DNA of 64,000 nt from Frigoriglobus tundricola. Its GTDB lineage: Bacteria > Planctomycetota > Planctomycetia > Gemmatales > Gemmataceae. The number at the start of each line of letters is the position of its first letter. The stretch's first letter is position 1. Made by a program: the position numbers and the translations under genes. Location of the stretch: contig NZ_CP053452.2 in NCBI RefSeq assembly GCF_013128195.2, positions 2,170,001-2,234,000 on the forward strand, written 5' to 3'. The notes below the pieces were generated by a model, which was not told the DNA's origin, did not search any database, and was given only the letters and a program-made list of their open reading frames with translations. This document shows, one piece after another, positions 25,018-34,785 of the stretch.

Positions 25018-27945
25018 ATGTTCGTCCTTCCGCGGTCCCTTCGTGGCACCAGAAACACAAAACGCGCTGGCGGCGCCTCTTCTACCCGCCTGATCTTCGA
25101 GCCTTTGGAGGGGCGGGACTGTCCAGCGGGTCAGACCATTACCTGGGTCGCCGGGGCCGCCGGGGTGTGGTCGAACCCGAACAACTGGGACCTGAAGCGG
25201 ATACCAACGGCGGCCGATACGATCGTCTTCGACGCCGCGAAGTCGAACGCTGCCTCGACGCAGGACATCCTGAGCGGCGCGACGATCGCTAGCGTGCAGT
25301 TGACCAACAACTATACAGGGACACTCAATGTCCCATCGAGTCTCGACGTAAAGGCATTCAACATGACGTCGGCGGCGACGCTGGCGGGTGACGGATCGCT
25401 GATCCTCGTGGGGGGCGGCATTTCGACGTGGTCGGCGGGGACCATGCAACTGTGTTCGACCACCGTGCAGGCTAACGCAAAACTCACCCTTCTCGATGGC
25501 ACCGTGACGGTCAGCAATGAGTTGTTCGACAACAACGGTACCGTCTTCGACGAAGACACGGCGACACTCACGCTCACCAATGCGCAGTTCACCAACGCGA
25601 GTGGTTCTACGTTCTCGACGATCGACGGTGACAACAACCCGATGACGGCCGCCCCCATCATCGGAAATCAGCAAGGGAGTTCCGAGTTCGCGCTGGCGAC
25701 CGGAGCCCAGTTCAGTCTGAACGAGTCGTGCTCGATCGACTCCAACATAGCGGTTGTTCTCTCCGGCACCGTGGGGTCGAATGCCACCGCCAGCATGAAT
25801 CTGACGATCAACGGATCTTCTCAAGAGACCGGGCTAGTGGTGAACGCCACCTTCGCGAGGGTCGTTCTCTCCGGCGCGGCCGCCACGAATCAAGTGAACG
25901 GGGTCCAGGTGCAGAGCGGGGGACTCTCTTTTATGAAGACGGCAGTCGTACTTTCAGGCACGAACGCGATCGCGGGCAAATTTTACATGGGCGGCGCAAC
26001 AGTGACGGGCAACGGCGTGCTGAACATCTCTGCCGGAGGCAAGGCCTCTGTCGCCGATGGGAGCTGGAGGGGCATATCCGTCAACGTCGCGGGGAACGGC
26101 GAATTGGATTTTATCGATTCCGACCCTCTCATTAACAGCATCTTTACAGTTGCCAATGTACCCATCACGAATCAGGGCATTCTTACTGTCGATCGGGCGC
26201 AAAATATAGACTTTACTGGCTCTGCGTCCCTCACGAACGCGGCGAGCGGCGTCATCGACATCCTCAGTGACATCTTATTCGATGGCTTCCCCAATCCGGC
26301 CAACACGCCAGCACTGACGAATGCGGGGACGTTGGACATCGGTACCGCTGCCGCACCCGGCCCGTTTAAGATGCAAGTCGCCTTTCCAGTAACAAACACC
26401 GGCACAGTCGCCATTACAGACAAATCGACTCTGGCGGTCACGAGCGTTAACGGTGATCCGTACGATTACAAACAAACGTCCGGGACGACAACACTCGGTG
26501 ACGGTAGCACCGTCCAGGCTGCGGCAACCGTCACGGTCAGCGGGGGGAGCGTTTCGGTTACCGGGACGACCGCCACGCTGGCGGGCACAACGGTGAGCAA
26601 CGGCGGCACCTTCACTCTCGCCTCGCCGACCACGGTTCTGACGGTAACGAGTGACTATACGCAAACGGCGGCCGGGACGCTCCAAGTCGTGGTCGCGACA
26701 GGAAACCTATCGAGTCAGGTGGCAGTGAGCGGGACCGCGACGCTCAAGGGCAAGGTCAGTGGTTCTACCCAAAACGCGATCAAAGCGAACGAAACTTTCA
26801 CGTTTCTGACCTTCAATAAGCGCGTAGGCACTTTCGACAAGTTCACCTCGCAGGATCCCACGCTCAGCAAATATAGCGTCAAGTACAACGCGGCGAACGC
26901 GCAGCTCGTCGGGGGGGGAGCCGCACCGGTGGCCAACGCCGACACGGCCACGACGAACGAGAACGTGGCGGTTACGATCAGCGTCCTGGCCAACGACACC
27001 GACCCGAACGGGTACGCACTTTCGGTCACCGGCGCGACACCCGGCTCCAACGGCACTGTGGCGGTCAACGGCAACGGCACCATTACCTACACGCCGAACA
27101 CGGGCTTCACCGGCACCGACTCGTTCACCTACACGATCATCGACACGGCCGGGTACTCAGCGATGGGCACCGTCACCGTCACCGTCCTGAATGCCAACGG
27201 GTCCGGTGGGTCGGGGGGTTCCGGGGGTTCCGGCAGCTCGGGTGGCACCATCAGCGGGGAGGTCTGGAACGACGCGAACGACAACGGCGTTCTAGACACG
27301 GGCGAAGCCGGTCTTGGCAGCGTCACGGTGGAGTTGCTCAACGGCTCGGGCGTGGTCGTCGGCACGACCACGACCAGTTCGGCCGGCATATACGCGTTCG
27401 GCGGGATCGCGGCCGGATCGTACCAGGTCGTGGCCGTGCCCTCGGCTGGGGGCACCATCACCGCGCAGCCGCCGATCTTCACACTCGCGGCCAACCAAAC
27501 GGTACAGAACGAGAACGTCGGAATCTACCTCGGTGGCTCGGGTAGCTCCGGAGGCTCGGGCGGCTCCGGGGGTTCAGGGGGCTCCGGTAGCTCCGGGGGC
27601 TCCGGTAGCTCTGGCGCCTCGGGCGGCTCCATCAGCGGGGAGGTGTGGAACGACACGAATGACAACGGCGCTCTGGACACGGGCGAGGCCGGTATCAGCG
27701 GTGTCACGGTCGAGTTGCTCAACGGCGCGGGCACGGTGATCGCCACGACCACGACCGGTGCGTCCGGCGTGTACAGCTTCGGCGGGCTCGCGGCCGGGTC
27801 GTACCAGATCGAAGTCGTGGACCCGACCGGGGGCACCGTCACCGCGCTGCCGGCGCCCTTCACCCTCGCGGCCAACCAGTCCGCGCAGAACGAGAACATC
27901 GGGATCTACTTCAACTTCGGCGGCTCCGGCCACTCCGGCGCGTGA
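25018..27945 (+). CDS. Giant secreted LEPR-XLL protein with cadherin-like and two SdrD-type B domains
   Basis: A 975-residue predicted surface protein. Residues about 25-38 contain the planctomycete LEPR-XLL motif ([15 protein letters not shown]), thought to mark export. Residues about 45-630 are rich in Thr, Ser, Asn and Gly, with short beta repeats like autotransporter or filamentous adhesin repeats. A Big_9/cadherin-like domain starts at about residue 638 ('[15 protein letters not shown]', '[17 protein letters not shown]'). Two SdrD/Cna-type B domains follow (about residues 744-838 and 873-966), each with a DxNDNGxLDTGE calcium-binding-like loop and 'AGSYQ'. They are separated by Gly/Ser linkers. 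AAAAGGAG precedes the ATG. The gene lies between a HEAT protein and a glycosyltransferase; the latter might modify it (inference). Confidence 0.85.
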   Translation: MFVLPRSLRGTRNTKRAGGASSTRLIFEPLEGRDCPAGQTITWVAGAAGVWSNPNNWDLKRIPTAADTIVFDAAKSNAASTQDILSGATIASVQLTNNYTGTLNVPSSLDVKAFNMTSAATLAGDGSLILVGGGISTWSAGTMQLCSTTVQANAKLTLLDGTVTVSNELFDNNGTVFDEDTATLTLTNAQFTNASGSTFSTIDGDNNPMTAAPIIGNQQGSSEFALATGAQFSLNESCSIDSNIAVVLSGTVGSNATASMNLTINGSSQETGLVVNATFARVVLSGAAATNQVNGVQVQSGGLSFMKTAVVLSGTNAIAGKFYMGGATVTGNGVLNISAGGKASVADGSWRGISVNVAGNGELDFIDSDPLINSIFTVANVPITNQGILTVDRAQNIDFTGSASLTNAASGVIDILSDILFDGFPNPANTPALTNAGTLDIGTAAAPGPFKMQVAFPVTNTGTVAITDKSTLAVTSVNGDPYDYKQTSGTTTLGDGSTVQAAATVTVSGGSVSVTGTTATLAGTTVSNGGTFTLASPTTVLTVTSDYTQTAAGTLQVVVATGNLSSQVAVSGTATLKGKVSGSTQNAIKANETFTFLTFNKRVGTFDKFTSQDPTLSKYSVKYNAANAQLVGGGAAPVANADTATTNENVAVTISVLANDTDPNGYALSVTGATPGSNGTVAVNGNGTITYTPNTGFTGTDSFTYTIIDTAGYSAMGTVTVTVLNANGSGGSGGSGGSGSSGGTISGEVWNDANDNGVLDTGEAGLGSVTVELLNGSGVVVGTTTTSSAGIYAFGGIAAGSYQVVAVPSAGGTITAQPPIFTLAANQTVQNENVGIYLGGSGSSGGSGGSGGSGGSGSSGGSGSSGASGGSISGEVWNDTNDNGALDTGEAGISGVTVELLNGAGTVIATTTTGASGVYSFGGLAAGSYQIEVVDPTGGTVTALPAPFTLAANQSAQNENIGIYFNFGGSGHSGA
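27532..27633 (+). repeat. Gly-Ser linker coding repeat
   Basis: A purine/GC-rich run of GGX-TCC-type codons encoding repeated [11 protein letters not shown] units between the two B domains; a shorter version lies at 27205-27246. The sequence is prone to length change by slippage or recombination. Confidence 0.75.
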
Positions 27946-28017
27946 CGCGCGGACGTCGGTTCCCGAACCCGTGCACCGGCACGGGTTCCGGAAGGAGCGT
28001 GAAATGAAGGGGGGCGT

Positions 28018-29235
28018 GTGTCCGAATCGAACCCGACTCTGCTGTTCGCCTCGTACCACGCCTACTTCGATCACTCCAGCGGGGCGGCGCTGGCCACCCG
28101 TGACCTGCTCGAGAACCTGGCCGCACACGGGTGGAACTGCCGCGTGGTGTGCGGACCGGCCCTCGATTACCAGGACGGGCGCGGACCGGCCGAAGTCCTC
28201 CACGCGCACGGCATCCCCCACCACCTCGAGCGGTGCGCCCCACCGACCGGGGAGCGGTACGAACTGTTCCACTTCACACTCAACGGGGTGCCCGTTTCCC
28301 AATACCGCCCCGAAACGTTCACGCCCCATCGACACGCGACCCAGGCCGAGGGCGTTCCGTTCCTGGACGTCGTGAGCCGGGCGTGCGCGCGCTTCCGCCC
28401 GGATGTCGTTCTCACCTACGGCGGCCCGCCGTTCGCCGCGCACCTGATGCGCCGGGTCCAGCGGGCCGGCGCACGGGTCGTGTTCTGCCTGCACAACTTC
28501 GACTACCGTGATCCCGAGTTGCTCCGCGCGGCCGACGCTCTGTGGGTGCCTTCCGAGTTCGCCCGGTCCGCGTACCACGAGCGAGTCGGAGTGGAAGCCG
28601 AGGCGGTACCGTGGCCGTGGGATTGCTCCCGCGCGCTGGCGGATCGGATGGACGGGCGGTACATGACGTTCGTCAACCCGATCCCGGCCAAGGGCGTCGC
28701 CTGGGTCGCTCGGATCGCCGCCGAACTCTTCCGCCGCCGGCCGGACATTCCGTTCCTGGTGGTCGAGGGCCGCGGCGGACTGGGCTGGCTCGGGCGGTTG
28801 TCCCTCGACCTGTCCGGACTGACGACGCTCAACGGGATGCACTCGACCCCGCGGCCCCGGGACTTCTACGCGGTCTCACGAATGGTGCTGATGCCGTCAT
28901 TGTGGGAAGAAAGTATGGGCCGGGTGGCCGCAGAGGCGCTGACCAACGGCGTTCCCGTTCTGGCGACCCGCCGCGGGGCGCTGCCCGAGACGCTCGGCGG
29001 GGCCGGGTTCCTGTTCGACGTCCCGCCACGGTATCACGAGTCGGCCTGCTGGTCGGAGGTGCCGCGGCCGGACGAGGTAACGGGGTGGGTCGAGACGATC
29101 GTGCGCCTGTGGGATGATGCCGCGTTCCACTCCGAACATTGCGCCCGGGCGCTGGACCGCGCCCGCGTGTGGGATCCGGACCGGTTGCGCGAGGGGATCG
29201 AGGCCTTTTTCCGCCGCGTGGCTGGTACGCGATGA
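28018..29235 (+). CDS. Glycosyltransferase family 4 protein
   Basis: A 405-residue GT-B-fold enzyme that would transfer a sugar from a nucleotide-sugar donor. The N-terminal half begins 'SNPTLLFASYHAYFDHSSGA' and contains the glycine-rich 'SSGAALATRDLLENL' typical of GT4 acceptor domains. The C-terminal half has 'FVNPIPAKGVAW' and the donor-site motif 'EESMGRVAAEALTNGVP' (E-x7-E). The start is GTG at 28018 with AAGGGGGG upstream. It follows the LEPR-XLL protein gene by 72 bases on the same strand, so it may belong to the same transcription unit and glycosylate envelope material; donor and acceptor are unknown. Confidence 0.85.
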   Translation: MSESNPTLLFASYHAYFDHSSGAALATRDLLENLAAHGWNCRVVCGPALDYQDGRGPAEVLHAHGIPHHLERCAPPTGERYELFHFTLNGVPVSQYRPETFTPHRHATQAEGVPFLDVVSRACARFRPDVVLTYGGPPFAAHLMRRVQRAGARVVFCLHNFDYRDPELLRAADALWVPSEFARSAYHERVGVEAEAVPWPWDCSRALADRMDGRYMTFVNPIPAKGVAWVARIAAELFRRRPDIPFLVVEGRGGLGWLGRLSLDLSGLTTLNGMHSTPRPRDFYAVSRMVLMPSLWEESMGRVAAEALTNGVPVLATRRGALPETLGGAGFLFDVPPRYHESACWSEVPRPDEVTGWVETIVRLWDDAAFHSEHCARALDRARVWDPDRLREGIEAFFRRVAGTR

Positions 29236-29528
29236 GTTGCGTCCGCGCCAGCGCGCACGAGTGCGGATCCTTACACAAGTCCCGACGGCGGACCGCATTC
29301 ATCGCCGTTGCCCGATACCCGCCAGGTTGTCGCTCGTTCAACCGACCTCGCGCGTAAAATGTCCAGAGTCCAGGTGTCTCAGCGGCGAGTGTTGCCCGGT
29401 TCCCGCCCCTCGCGCATTCTGCGCAACCGGTAACGTCTGCGTAACTGCTGTTGACGGGGTCGGGCCGATGGCGACAATGCCAGAACGTGGACAGAGGCCG
29501 TGCCAGGCCGCCAGGAGAGGGTGACTTG

Positions 29529-32138
29529 ATGAATATGCGCACATGGATTCTCGGCGCCGTCGCAGTGATCGCGACGGCGGTCGGCCCGATACGGGCGGGT
29601 GCCGCCGAACCGGGCGCCGAGAACGGCAAGCCGCACGGCCCCTACGCCGTCATCGTCGGGGTCGGGGAGTTCAAGGACGCCGCGATCCAACCGCGGCCCA
29701 CCGCCGACGCCGACGCCAAGGCGCTCCACACCCTCCTCACCGACCCCAAGTACCTCGGCATCGCCGCCGACCGGGCCAAGCTGCTCCTGTCGGGAGACGC
29801 CACCCGTGAAGCGGTCGTCAAGGCCGTCGATGCCGCCGTCGCGGGCACCGGTCCGGACGACCTCCTGATCGTCGCGTTCTTCGGCCGCGGCACCTCCGCC
29901 GCCGACAAGCCGTGCTTCTTCACCGCCGACAGCACCGTCAAGGAGCGGGCCAAGACCACCCTCCAGGTGTCCGACCTGGAGCCCGCCTTCAAAAAGGTGA
30001 AGCGCCAGAACGTCCTCTTTCTGATGGACGTGCAGTACAAGGGCGGGGTGGACGCCGGCAAGGAGAAGATCGTCGATCCGAACGTGGGCGACTACGTCAA
30101 GCTGCTGTTCGGGGACAAGGACGAGGAGACCGCCGCGGCGCCCCCGAACCGGCTCCTGGTGTTCGGCAACCCGCCGTTCCAGGACACGCTCACCAAGGGC
30201 GACCACGGCCTGTTCTACTCGGTCCTCGCCGACGCCCTCACCGGCAAGGCCGACCAGCCGCCGTTCAACGAGGGGTACGAGCCCGACGGGCTCGTGAGCG
30301 CGAAGGAGCTGAGCGCCTACCTCGAAAAAGAGATCCCCAACGGCGCCCGCGCGATCGGTAAGACGGACAAGGAAAAGGAGCTGACGCCCATCGTCGGCGG
30401 GGCCGTCACGAGCAAGTTCTGGGTGACCCACAACCCGGCCGAGACGGAGAAGGTCAAGGCACGCATCGACGCGATCGCCGCGCTCGTGAAGGGCGGGAAG
30501 CTCGCCGCCGATCTGGCGAAGGAGGCGGACGGCCTCCTGTTCCGGATGCCCAAGCTGAAGTGGCAACAGGAGCTGCGCAAGGGCTACCAGAAGCTCGCCG
30601 ACGGCGGCCCCGTGGCCGACCTGGAGCGCGCCCGGAAGGAGCTGATCGCGGGGCTGAAGCTGCCCGCCGCCGACGCCGAGAGCTACGTCAAGCAGGTGCT
30701 GCCCGCGGTCTACGAGCTGAACGCCAAGTACATCCGCCCGATCACCCGCGGCGAGCTGGCCGCGAACGGCCTGCGCGGGCTGTTCCTCGAAGCCGACGAG
30801 CCGGTCCCCGCCGACATCGCCGACGCCATCAAGGCGCCCAAGGAGCTGACCGAGGACCGCATCAAGGAGCTGCTCACGGAGGCCCGGACGCGCCTGGGCA
30901 AGCGGGAGGACCTCGACGGCGACAAGGCCGCCGACGTGACCGTCCGCGCCGTCTTCCACGGGCTGAACGACCCCCACTCGCTGTACTTCGACCGCGAGGA
31001 GTGGATCAGCTTCTCGAAGCAACTGGAGGGCCGGTTCCCCGGCGTCGGCATCATCATCCGCCGCGACGCGGTGCGCGACGGGCTCCTGGTCGTCACCCCG
31101 ATCAAGGGGAGCCCGGCGTTCCGCGCCGGGATCTACGCCGGCGACCTCATCACCGAGGTGCGGCTCGAGGTGGACAAGACCGGCGCCCCGCTCCCGAGCG
31201 ACGCCAAGAAGGTGTACTCCACGAAGGGCATGAAGACCGACGACGCGGTCAAGCTCATCACCGGCCGGCCCGAGACCCCGGTCACGCTGATCGTCGAGCG
31301 CGAGGGCGAGAAGGAGCCGAGGGCGTTCCGCATCCTGCGGAACTACGTCATGGTGGAGACGGTCCACGGCGTCGCCCGCAAGGACAACATGGAGTGGTCG
31401 TACTACCTCGACCCGGACCTCAAGATCGGCTACATCCAGATCGAGAGCTTCCTGTTCACCCAGGGCGACCTGGGCACGTACCCGGACCTGAAGAAGGCGC
31501 TGGCCCAGATGAAGCGGCCCGGCCTGAACGGGCTGGTGATCGACGTGCGGAACAACCCCGGCGGGTCGCTCCAGGCGGTCGTCGAGATGTGTACGCTGTT
31601 CGTCGGGAAGGAGGACATCGTCACCATCAAGGGGCGGAGCCCCAGCGAGAACTACACCTACCGCGGCGAGTTCGACGGCGACAAGAGCTACCCCATCGTG
31701 GTGCTCATCAACGGCAACAGCGCCAGCGCCAGCGAGATCCTGTCCGCGTGCCTCCAGGACCACGGCCGGGCGACCGTCATGGGCGAGCGGAGCTACGGCA
31801 AGGGGAGCGTGCAGCGGGTGCGGCCGTACAACTACACCCAGGGGCAGATGAAGTACACCGACGCCCGGTACTACCCGCCGCTGGGCCGGAACATCGACAA
31901 GATCGCGGCCGAGCAGGACCCGTCGCTGAAGCAGCGGGACGAATGGGGCGTGAAGCCCGACACCGGGTTCGAGATCAAGCTGACCCGCGAGGAGCGGGCC
32001 GACTGGCTCGAGTACAGCCGCGACCTGGCGAACATCCCCCCCCCGGGCAAGAAGCACCCGGTGGTCGATCCGTCCAAGGACAAGCAGCTCCAGAAGGCCA
32101 TCGACCACCTGAAGGGGCTGATCAAGGAGCGGAAGTAA
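29529..32138 (+). CDS. Secreted caspase-like (substituted catalytic residues) / PDZ / S41 protease fusion
   Basis: An 869-residue protein with a signal peptide (about residues 1-25). Residues about 38-250 form a caspase/metacaspase-like (C14) domain: 'GPYAVIVGVGEFKD', a 'DADAKAL' helix, 'DDLLIVAFFGRG' and 'VLFLMDVQYKGG'. Active members have FSGHG and LDACHSGG. Here the His position is Arg120 and the Cys position is Gln169, so the domain should be catalytically dead. A helical region, a PDZ domain (about 505-605) and an S41 C-terminal-processing protease domain (about 625-800) follow. By alignment to the Prc motif the S41 catalytic residues are Ser733, Lys758 and Gln762, all present. GAGAGGGTGA precedes ATG 29529. 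The substrate is unknown. Confidence 0.87.
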   Translation: MNMRTWILGAVAVIATAVGPIRAGAAEPGAENGKPHGPYAVIVGVGEFKDAAIQPRPTADADAKALHTLLTDPKYLGIAADRAKLLLSGDATREAVVKAVDAAVAGTGPDDLLIVAFFGRGTSAADKPCFFTADSTVKERAKTTLQVSDLEPAFKKVKRQNVLFLMDVQYKGGVDAGKEKIVDPNVGDYVKLLFGDKDEETAAAPPNRLLVFGNPPFQDTLTKGDHGLFYSVLADALTGKADQPPFNEGYEPDGLVSAKELSAYLEKEIPNGARAIGKTDKEKELTPIVGGAVTSKFWVTHNPAETEKVKARIDAIAALVKGGKLAADLAKEADGLLFRMPKLKWQQELRKGYQKLADGGPVADLERARKELIAGLKLPAADAESYVKQVLPAVYELNAKYIRPITRGELAANGLRGLFLEADEPVPADIADAIKAPKELTEDRIKELLTEARTRLGKREDLDGDKAADVTVRAVFHGLNDPHSLYFDREEWISFSKQLEGRFPGVGIIIRRDAVRDGLLVVTPIKGSPAFRAGIYAGDLITEVRLEVDKTGAPLPSDAKKVYSTKGMKTDDAVKLITGRPETPVTLIVEREGEKEPRAFRILRNYVMVETVHGVARKDNMEWSYYLDPDLKIGYIQIESFLFTQGDLGTYPDLKKALAQMKRPGLNGLVIDVRNNPGGSLQAVVEMCTLFVGKEDIVTIKGRSPSENYTYRGEFDGDKSYPIVVLINGNSASASEILSACLQDHGRATVMGERSYGKGSVQRVRPYNYTQGQMKYTDARYYPPLGRNIDKIAAEQDPSLKQRDEWGVKPDTGFEIKLTREERADWLEYSRDLANIPPPGKKHPVVDPSKDKQLQKAIDHLKGLIKERK

Positions 32139-32651
32139 GGGCGGGTCCGGCCGCGACCGCGGGCCTACAATCAATGTTTTGCGCGCCGCGCCCGAGGTGC
32201 GGTGCGTGTTCGGGCGGGCCGGAACACGCACCGCACCACGGGCCGCCCGAACCGATCCGGTTCGCGGCCCGAATCCCGACGAACGCGGACCGAAGCGAAC
32301 ACGGCCCTCCGGATCCGATTCAGATCGGTAGCCCCCAGCACCACATCGCGTTTCCGAACCCCGACGCGGCAACCGCCATTTGGCGAGCCGCGTTCTTCAC
32401 AATACCGTCACTCACTACAAAATACTGAACCGGCGAACAGCCGCGCCCCCGATGGGGCACTGGCGACCGTTTTTCGGTGACGAATGACGCCCCTTTCGAG
32501 TCGATCGGTTACGTGAGCCGTGATCAGCCGTACTGGCGATTGACGCAGGCGGTGCGGCAGTCACAACCGTCTCCTGGCGAACCGAGCGCGTGACGCGCGC
32601 CTCCGTTCCACAAAGGTGGGCCGCACCAGCAGAACACCGAGGGCCCGAGCC
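32139..32651. other. Intergenic region
   Basis: 513 bases without a convincing gene. It contains the hairpin at 32197-32236 and otherwise ordinary GC-rich sequence. Presumably the promoter of the CBS-domain gene lies toward its right end, but no clear site was found. Confidence 0.5.
32197..32236 (+). terminator. Hairpin after the S41 protease gene
   Basis: A 15-bp perfect stem (32197-32211 with 32222-32236) around a 10-base loop, 59 bases past the protease stop. No T tract follows, so termination is only probable. Confidence 0.5.
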
Positions 32652-33167
32652 ATGTATTGCCCCGCCTGTAGCCACGACAAGAACCCGCCGGGCGCCGACG
32701 CGTGTACGAACTGCGGCCTGGCGCTCACGCACCTCGATGCCCCTGCGCCGAACGGGCCGGTGGAAGCCAGCCTCGTCACCGATCCGGTGTCGGCTCTCGA
32801 CCCGCGCCCGCCGCTGACCGTGCCGCTCGACGCGACCCTCGGCGACGCGATCCGACAGATGACGACCGGGCGCATCGGCGCGGTCCTCGTCACCGGTCCC
32901 GGGGGCGACCTGGTCGGCATCCTGACCGAGCGCGACTTCCTCACCAAAGTGGCCGGCGCACCGGGCTTCGAGGCGCTGCCGGTGAGCCGGTTCATGACCC
33001 CCGACCCCGAGACGGTGGCCCCGACGGACGTGCTGGCCTTCGCCCTGGGGAAGATGGACGCCGGCGGGTACCGGCACCTCCCGGTCGTCGCTGCCGGCAA
33101 GCCGGTCGGGGTGATTTCCGTCCGCGATGTCCTCCGCCACCTCACCACGGTCTGCCAGGACGGTTAG
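32652..33167 (+). CDS. Zinc-ribbon / CBS-domain-pair protein
   Basis: A 171-residue protein. Residues 1-25 form a C-x2-C ... C-x2-C zinc ribbon (MYCPACSHDKNPPGADACTN). Two CBS domains follow (about residues 50-110 and 110-170) with motifs such as 'LVGILTERDFLTKVAG', 'VSRFMTPDPETVAPTDVL', 'YRHLPVVAAGKPVGVIS' and 'RDVLRHL'. CBS pairs bind adenine nucleotides and act as energy or ligand sensors. The ribbon suggests a protein or nucleic acid interaction. The start at 32652 is used because the ribbon begins there. Confidence 0.85.
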   Translation: MYCPACSHDKNPPGADACTNCGLALTHLDAPAPNGPVEASLVTDPVSALDPRPPLTVPLDATLGDAIRQMTTGRIGAVLVTGPGGDLVGILTERDFLTKVAGAPGFEALPVSRFMTPDPETVAPTDVLAFALGKMDAGGYRHLPVVAAGKPVGVISVRDVLRHLTTVCQDG

Positions 33168-33509
33168 TCAAACCGATCGCCAGAAAAATGTAAAAAAGAT
33201 GAGGATGGGATTGTCTCTACGCAAAATTACCACATAATAACTTATAAGCCGGAGAAGTGAAGCTCGTACAGTGAATTATACGTCAGGTCTGCTAAACAGA
33301 ACTGGTGTGGTGCAGCCGGAAGTCGCTGCTACGAGTCGCCACGAGTTCTGTCCGGTAGCCCTTGCCATTACTCAAGCTTCTCTTGCCCGGTTTAATCTCC
33401 GATCGCGTCCAATTTGTTTTTTGCCGGCTGAGACTGCCGGCCGGGGATGCTCGCGCGTCGAAACGACGCGGCGGCATTCATTTTTCCCCAACCGTATTAG
33501 GAGAACCGC
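33168..33509. other. Intergenic region upstream of the DUF1559 gene
   Basis: 342 bases. An AT-rich stretch (33180-33260) may hold the promoter; a short GCCGGCTGAGACTGCCGGC hairpin lies at about 33422-33440. GGAGAACC precedes the DUF1559 start. No gene seen. Confidence 0.5.
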
Positions 33510-33965
33510 ATGTTCCGTTCTCAGGATCGGCGTCCGCGCGCCGCCTTCACGCTAATCGAATTGCTGGTGGTGATCGCGATCATCGCGATTCTGATCGGCC
33601 TGCTGCTCCCCGCCGTCCAGAAGGTCCGCTCGGCCGCTGCCCGGATGAGTTGCTCCAACAATCTCAAGCAAATCGGCCTTGCCGCCATGAACTATGAGAG
33701 CGCCTACCAGATCTTCCCTAACGGCGCGATCGAGGACCCCAAGACGACTTACAACTGGATCGGAGTCATGACGTTCCTTCTGCCCTACATGGAGCAGAAC
33801 AACATCTACACTCAGATCCCCCAAGGGGCTCTGACCGATATCCCCACATTGCCGCTTCACTCCGACGGAACTTTGGCTTGGTGGGGTTCGATCAGTGGTA
33901 CTTGTTTAGCGCGTCGATCTCTGCCGCGCCTCGATCACCAAGCCGTTAACCCGCTAAGTCGCCGA

Positions 33966-34682
33966 TCACTGTTTGTTGAGCACGGCATCCAACACCCAGC
34001 ATCCTCGGACGTGAAGGCCGGGGATGCGGCAGTGGGCCAGAATGTCCGTGTTCTCGCAGCCCGCGTCCTGTAGCGCGTCGGCGAGGATCGGCATCGCGCC
34101 GAAGTCGCGTGACTCGTACATCTGTCGCGCGAGGGCAACGGCGGTGTCAGTCCGCCACGACGGAGAGAAGGCGACCGGGCGGAAGGGGTTCCCGAAGATG
34201 TCGCGGATGAGTCCCGTCTGCGCTGCCAACTCTTTGCCTCTGGCTGCTCGCTCGGACTTCTTGTTGAGCCGCTTGTAAACTGTTGCCTGGGCTGCACACT
34301 GCGAACTGTCTTCAGCCGCTCGATAGTCGTCCTCGTCACTCTCGCGTGGGAGAAATGCTCGATCATCATCCGCCGCCGACATCGAAGCGCAGTTGCTCAT
34401 CTCGCGCGCTGAATCGCGCTCTCCATCCACCCGCGTAATCTGCCAGTCGAGTTCGATGGTCGCGGTACGCGCAGCCTCCCGCTCTTGGTCCGTTGCGAGG
34501 TCGTCCGCGTAGCGCTCAGCGACTTCGACCGCAGTGCGACTCCGCGCATCAGTGAGAAGCGGCCACACGCGACGGCAGCAAGAACAAGCAAACAGTCGGA
34601 GCTTCCGCGCTCTCGCCCCATCACCGAGGAACCTTAACATCTGGCGTGGTTCAACGCACGTCTCCCATTCCGCTTCGGTCAT
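33966..34682 (-). CDS. Passenger protein inside the IS66 element, unknown function
   Basis: A 238-residue protein. The N-terminus is '[20 protein letters not shown]', then '[19 protein letters not shown]' and '[17 protein letters not shown]'. This N-terminal pattern resembles a multicopy paralogue family I associate with Gemmata-type genomes, but its function is unknown to me. The middle is charged and helical. The C-terminus ('[20 protein letters not shown]', '[19 protein letters not shown]') resembles the end of the same type of protein. No nuclease, toxin or resistance motif is seen. GAGGGGTGACC precedes the ATG. It is downstream of the transposase on the same strand and wholly within the inverted repeats, so it moves with the element. 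Confidence 0.8.
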   Translation of the reverse strand: MTEAEWETCVEPRQMLRFLGDGARARKLRLFACSCCRRVWPLLTDARSRTAVEVAERYADDLATDQEREAARTATIELDWQITRVDGERDSAREMSNCASMSAADDDRAFLPRESDEDDYRAAEDSSQCAAQATVYKRLNKKSERAARGKELAAQTGLIRDIFGNPFRPVAFSPSWRTDTAVALARQMYESRDFGAMPILADALQDAGCENTDILAHCRIPGLHVRGCWVLDAVLNKQ

Positions 34683-34785
34683 CGGTCACCCCTCGGGCAT
34701 TCCCTTCCACAGTAACCCCGGCGTTCATCGGATTCTTTCTCCGGTGGTCTCACCCCGACCGACCTCCTTTTCCGGCAGTCGTTCA

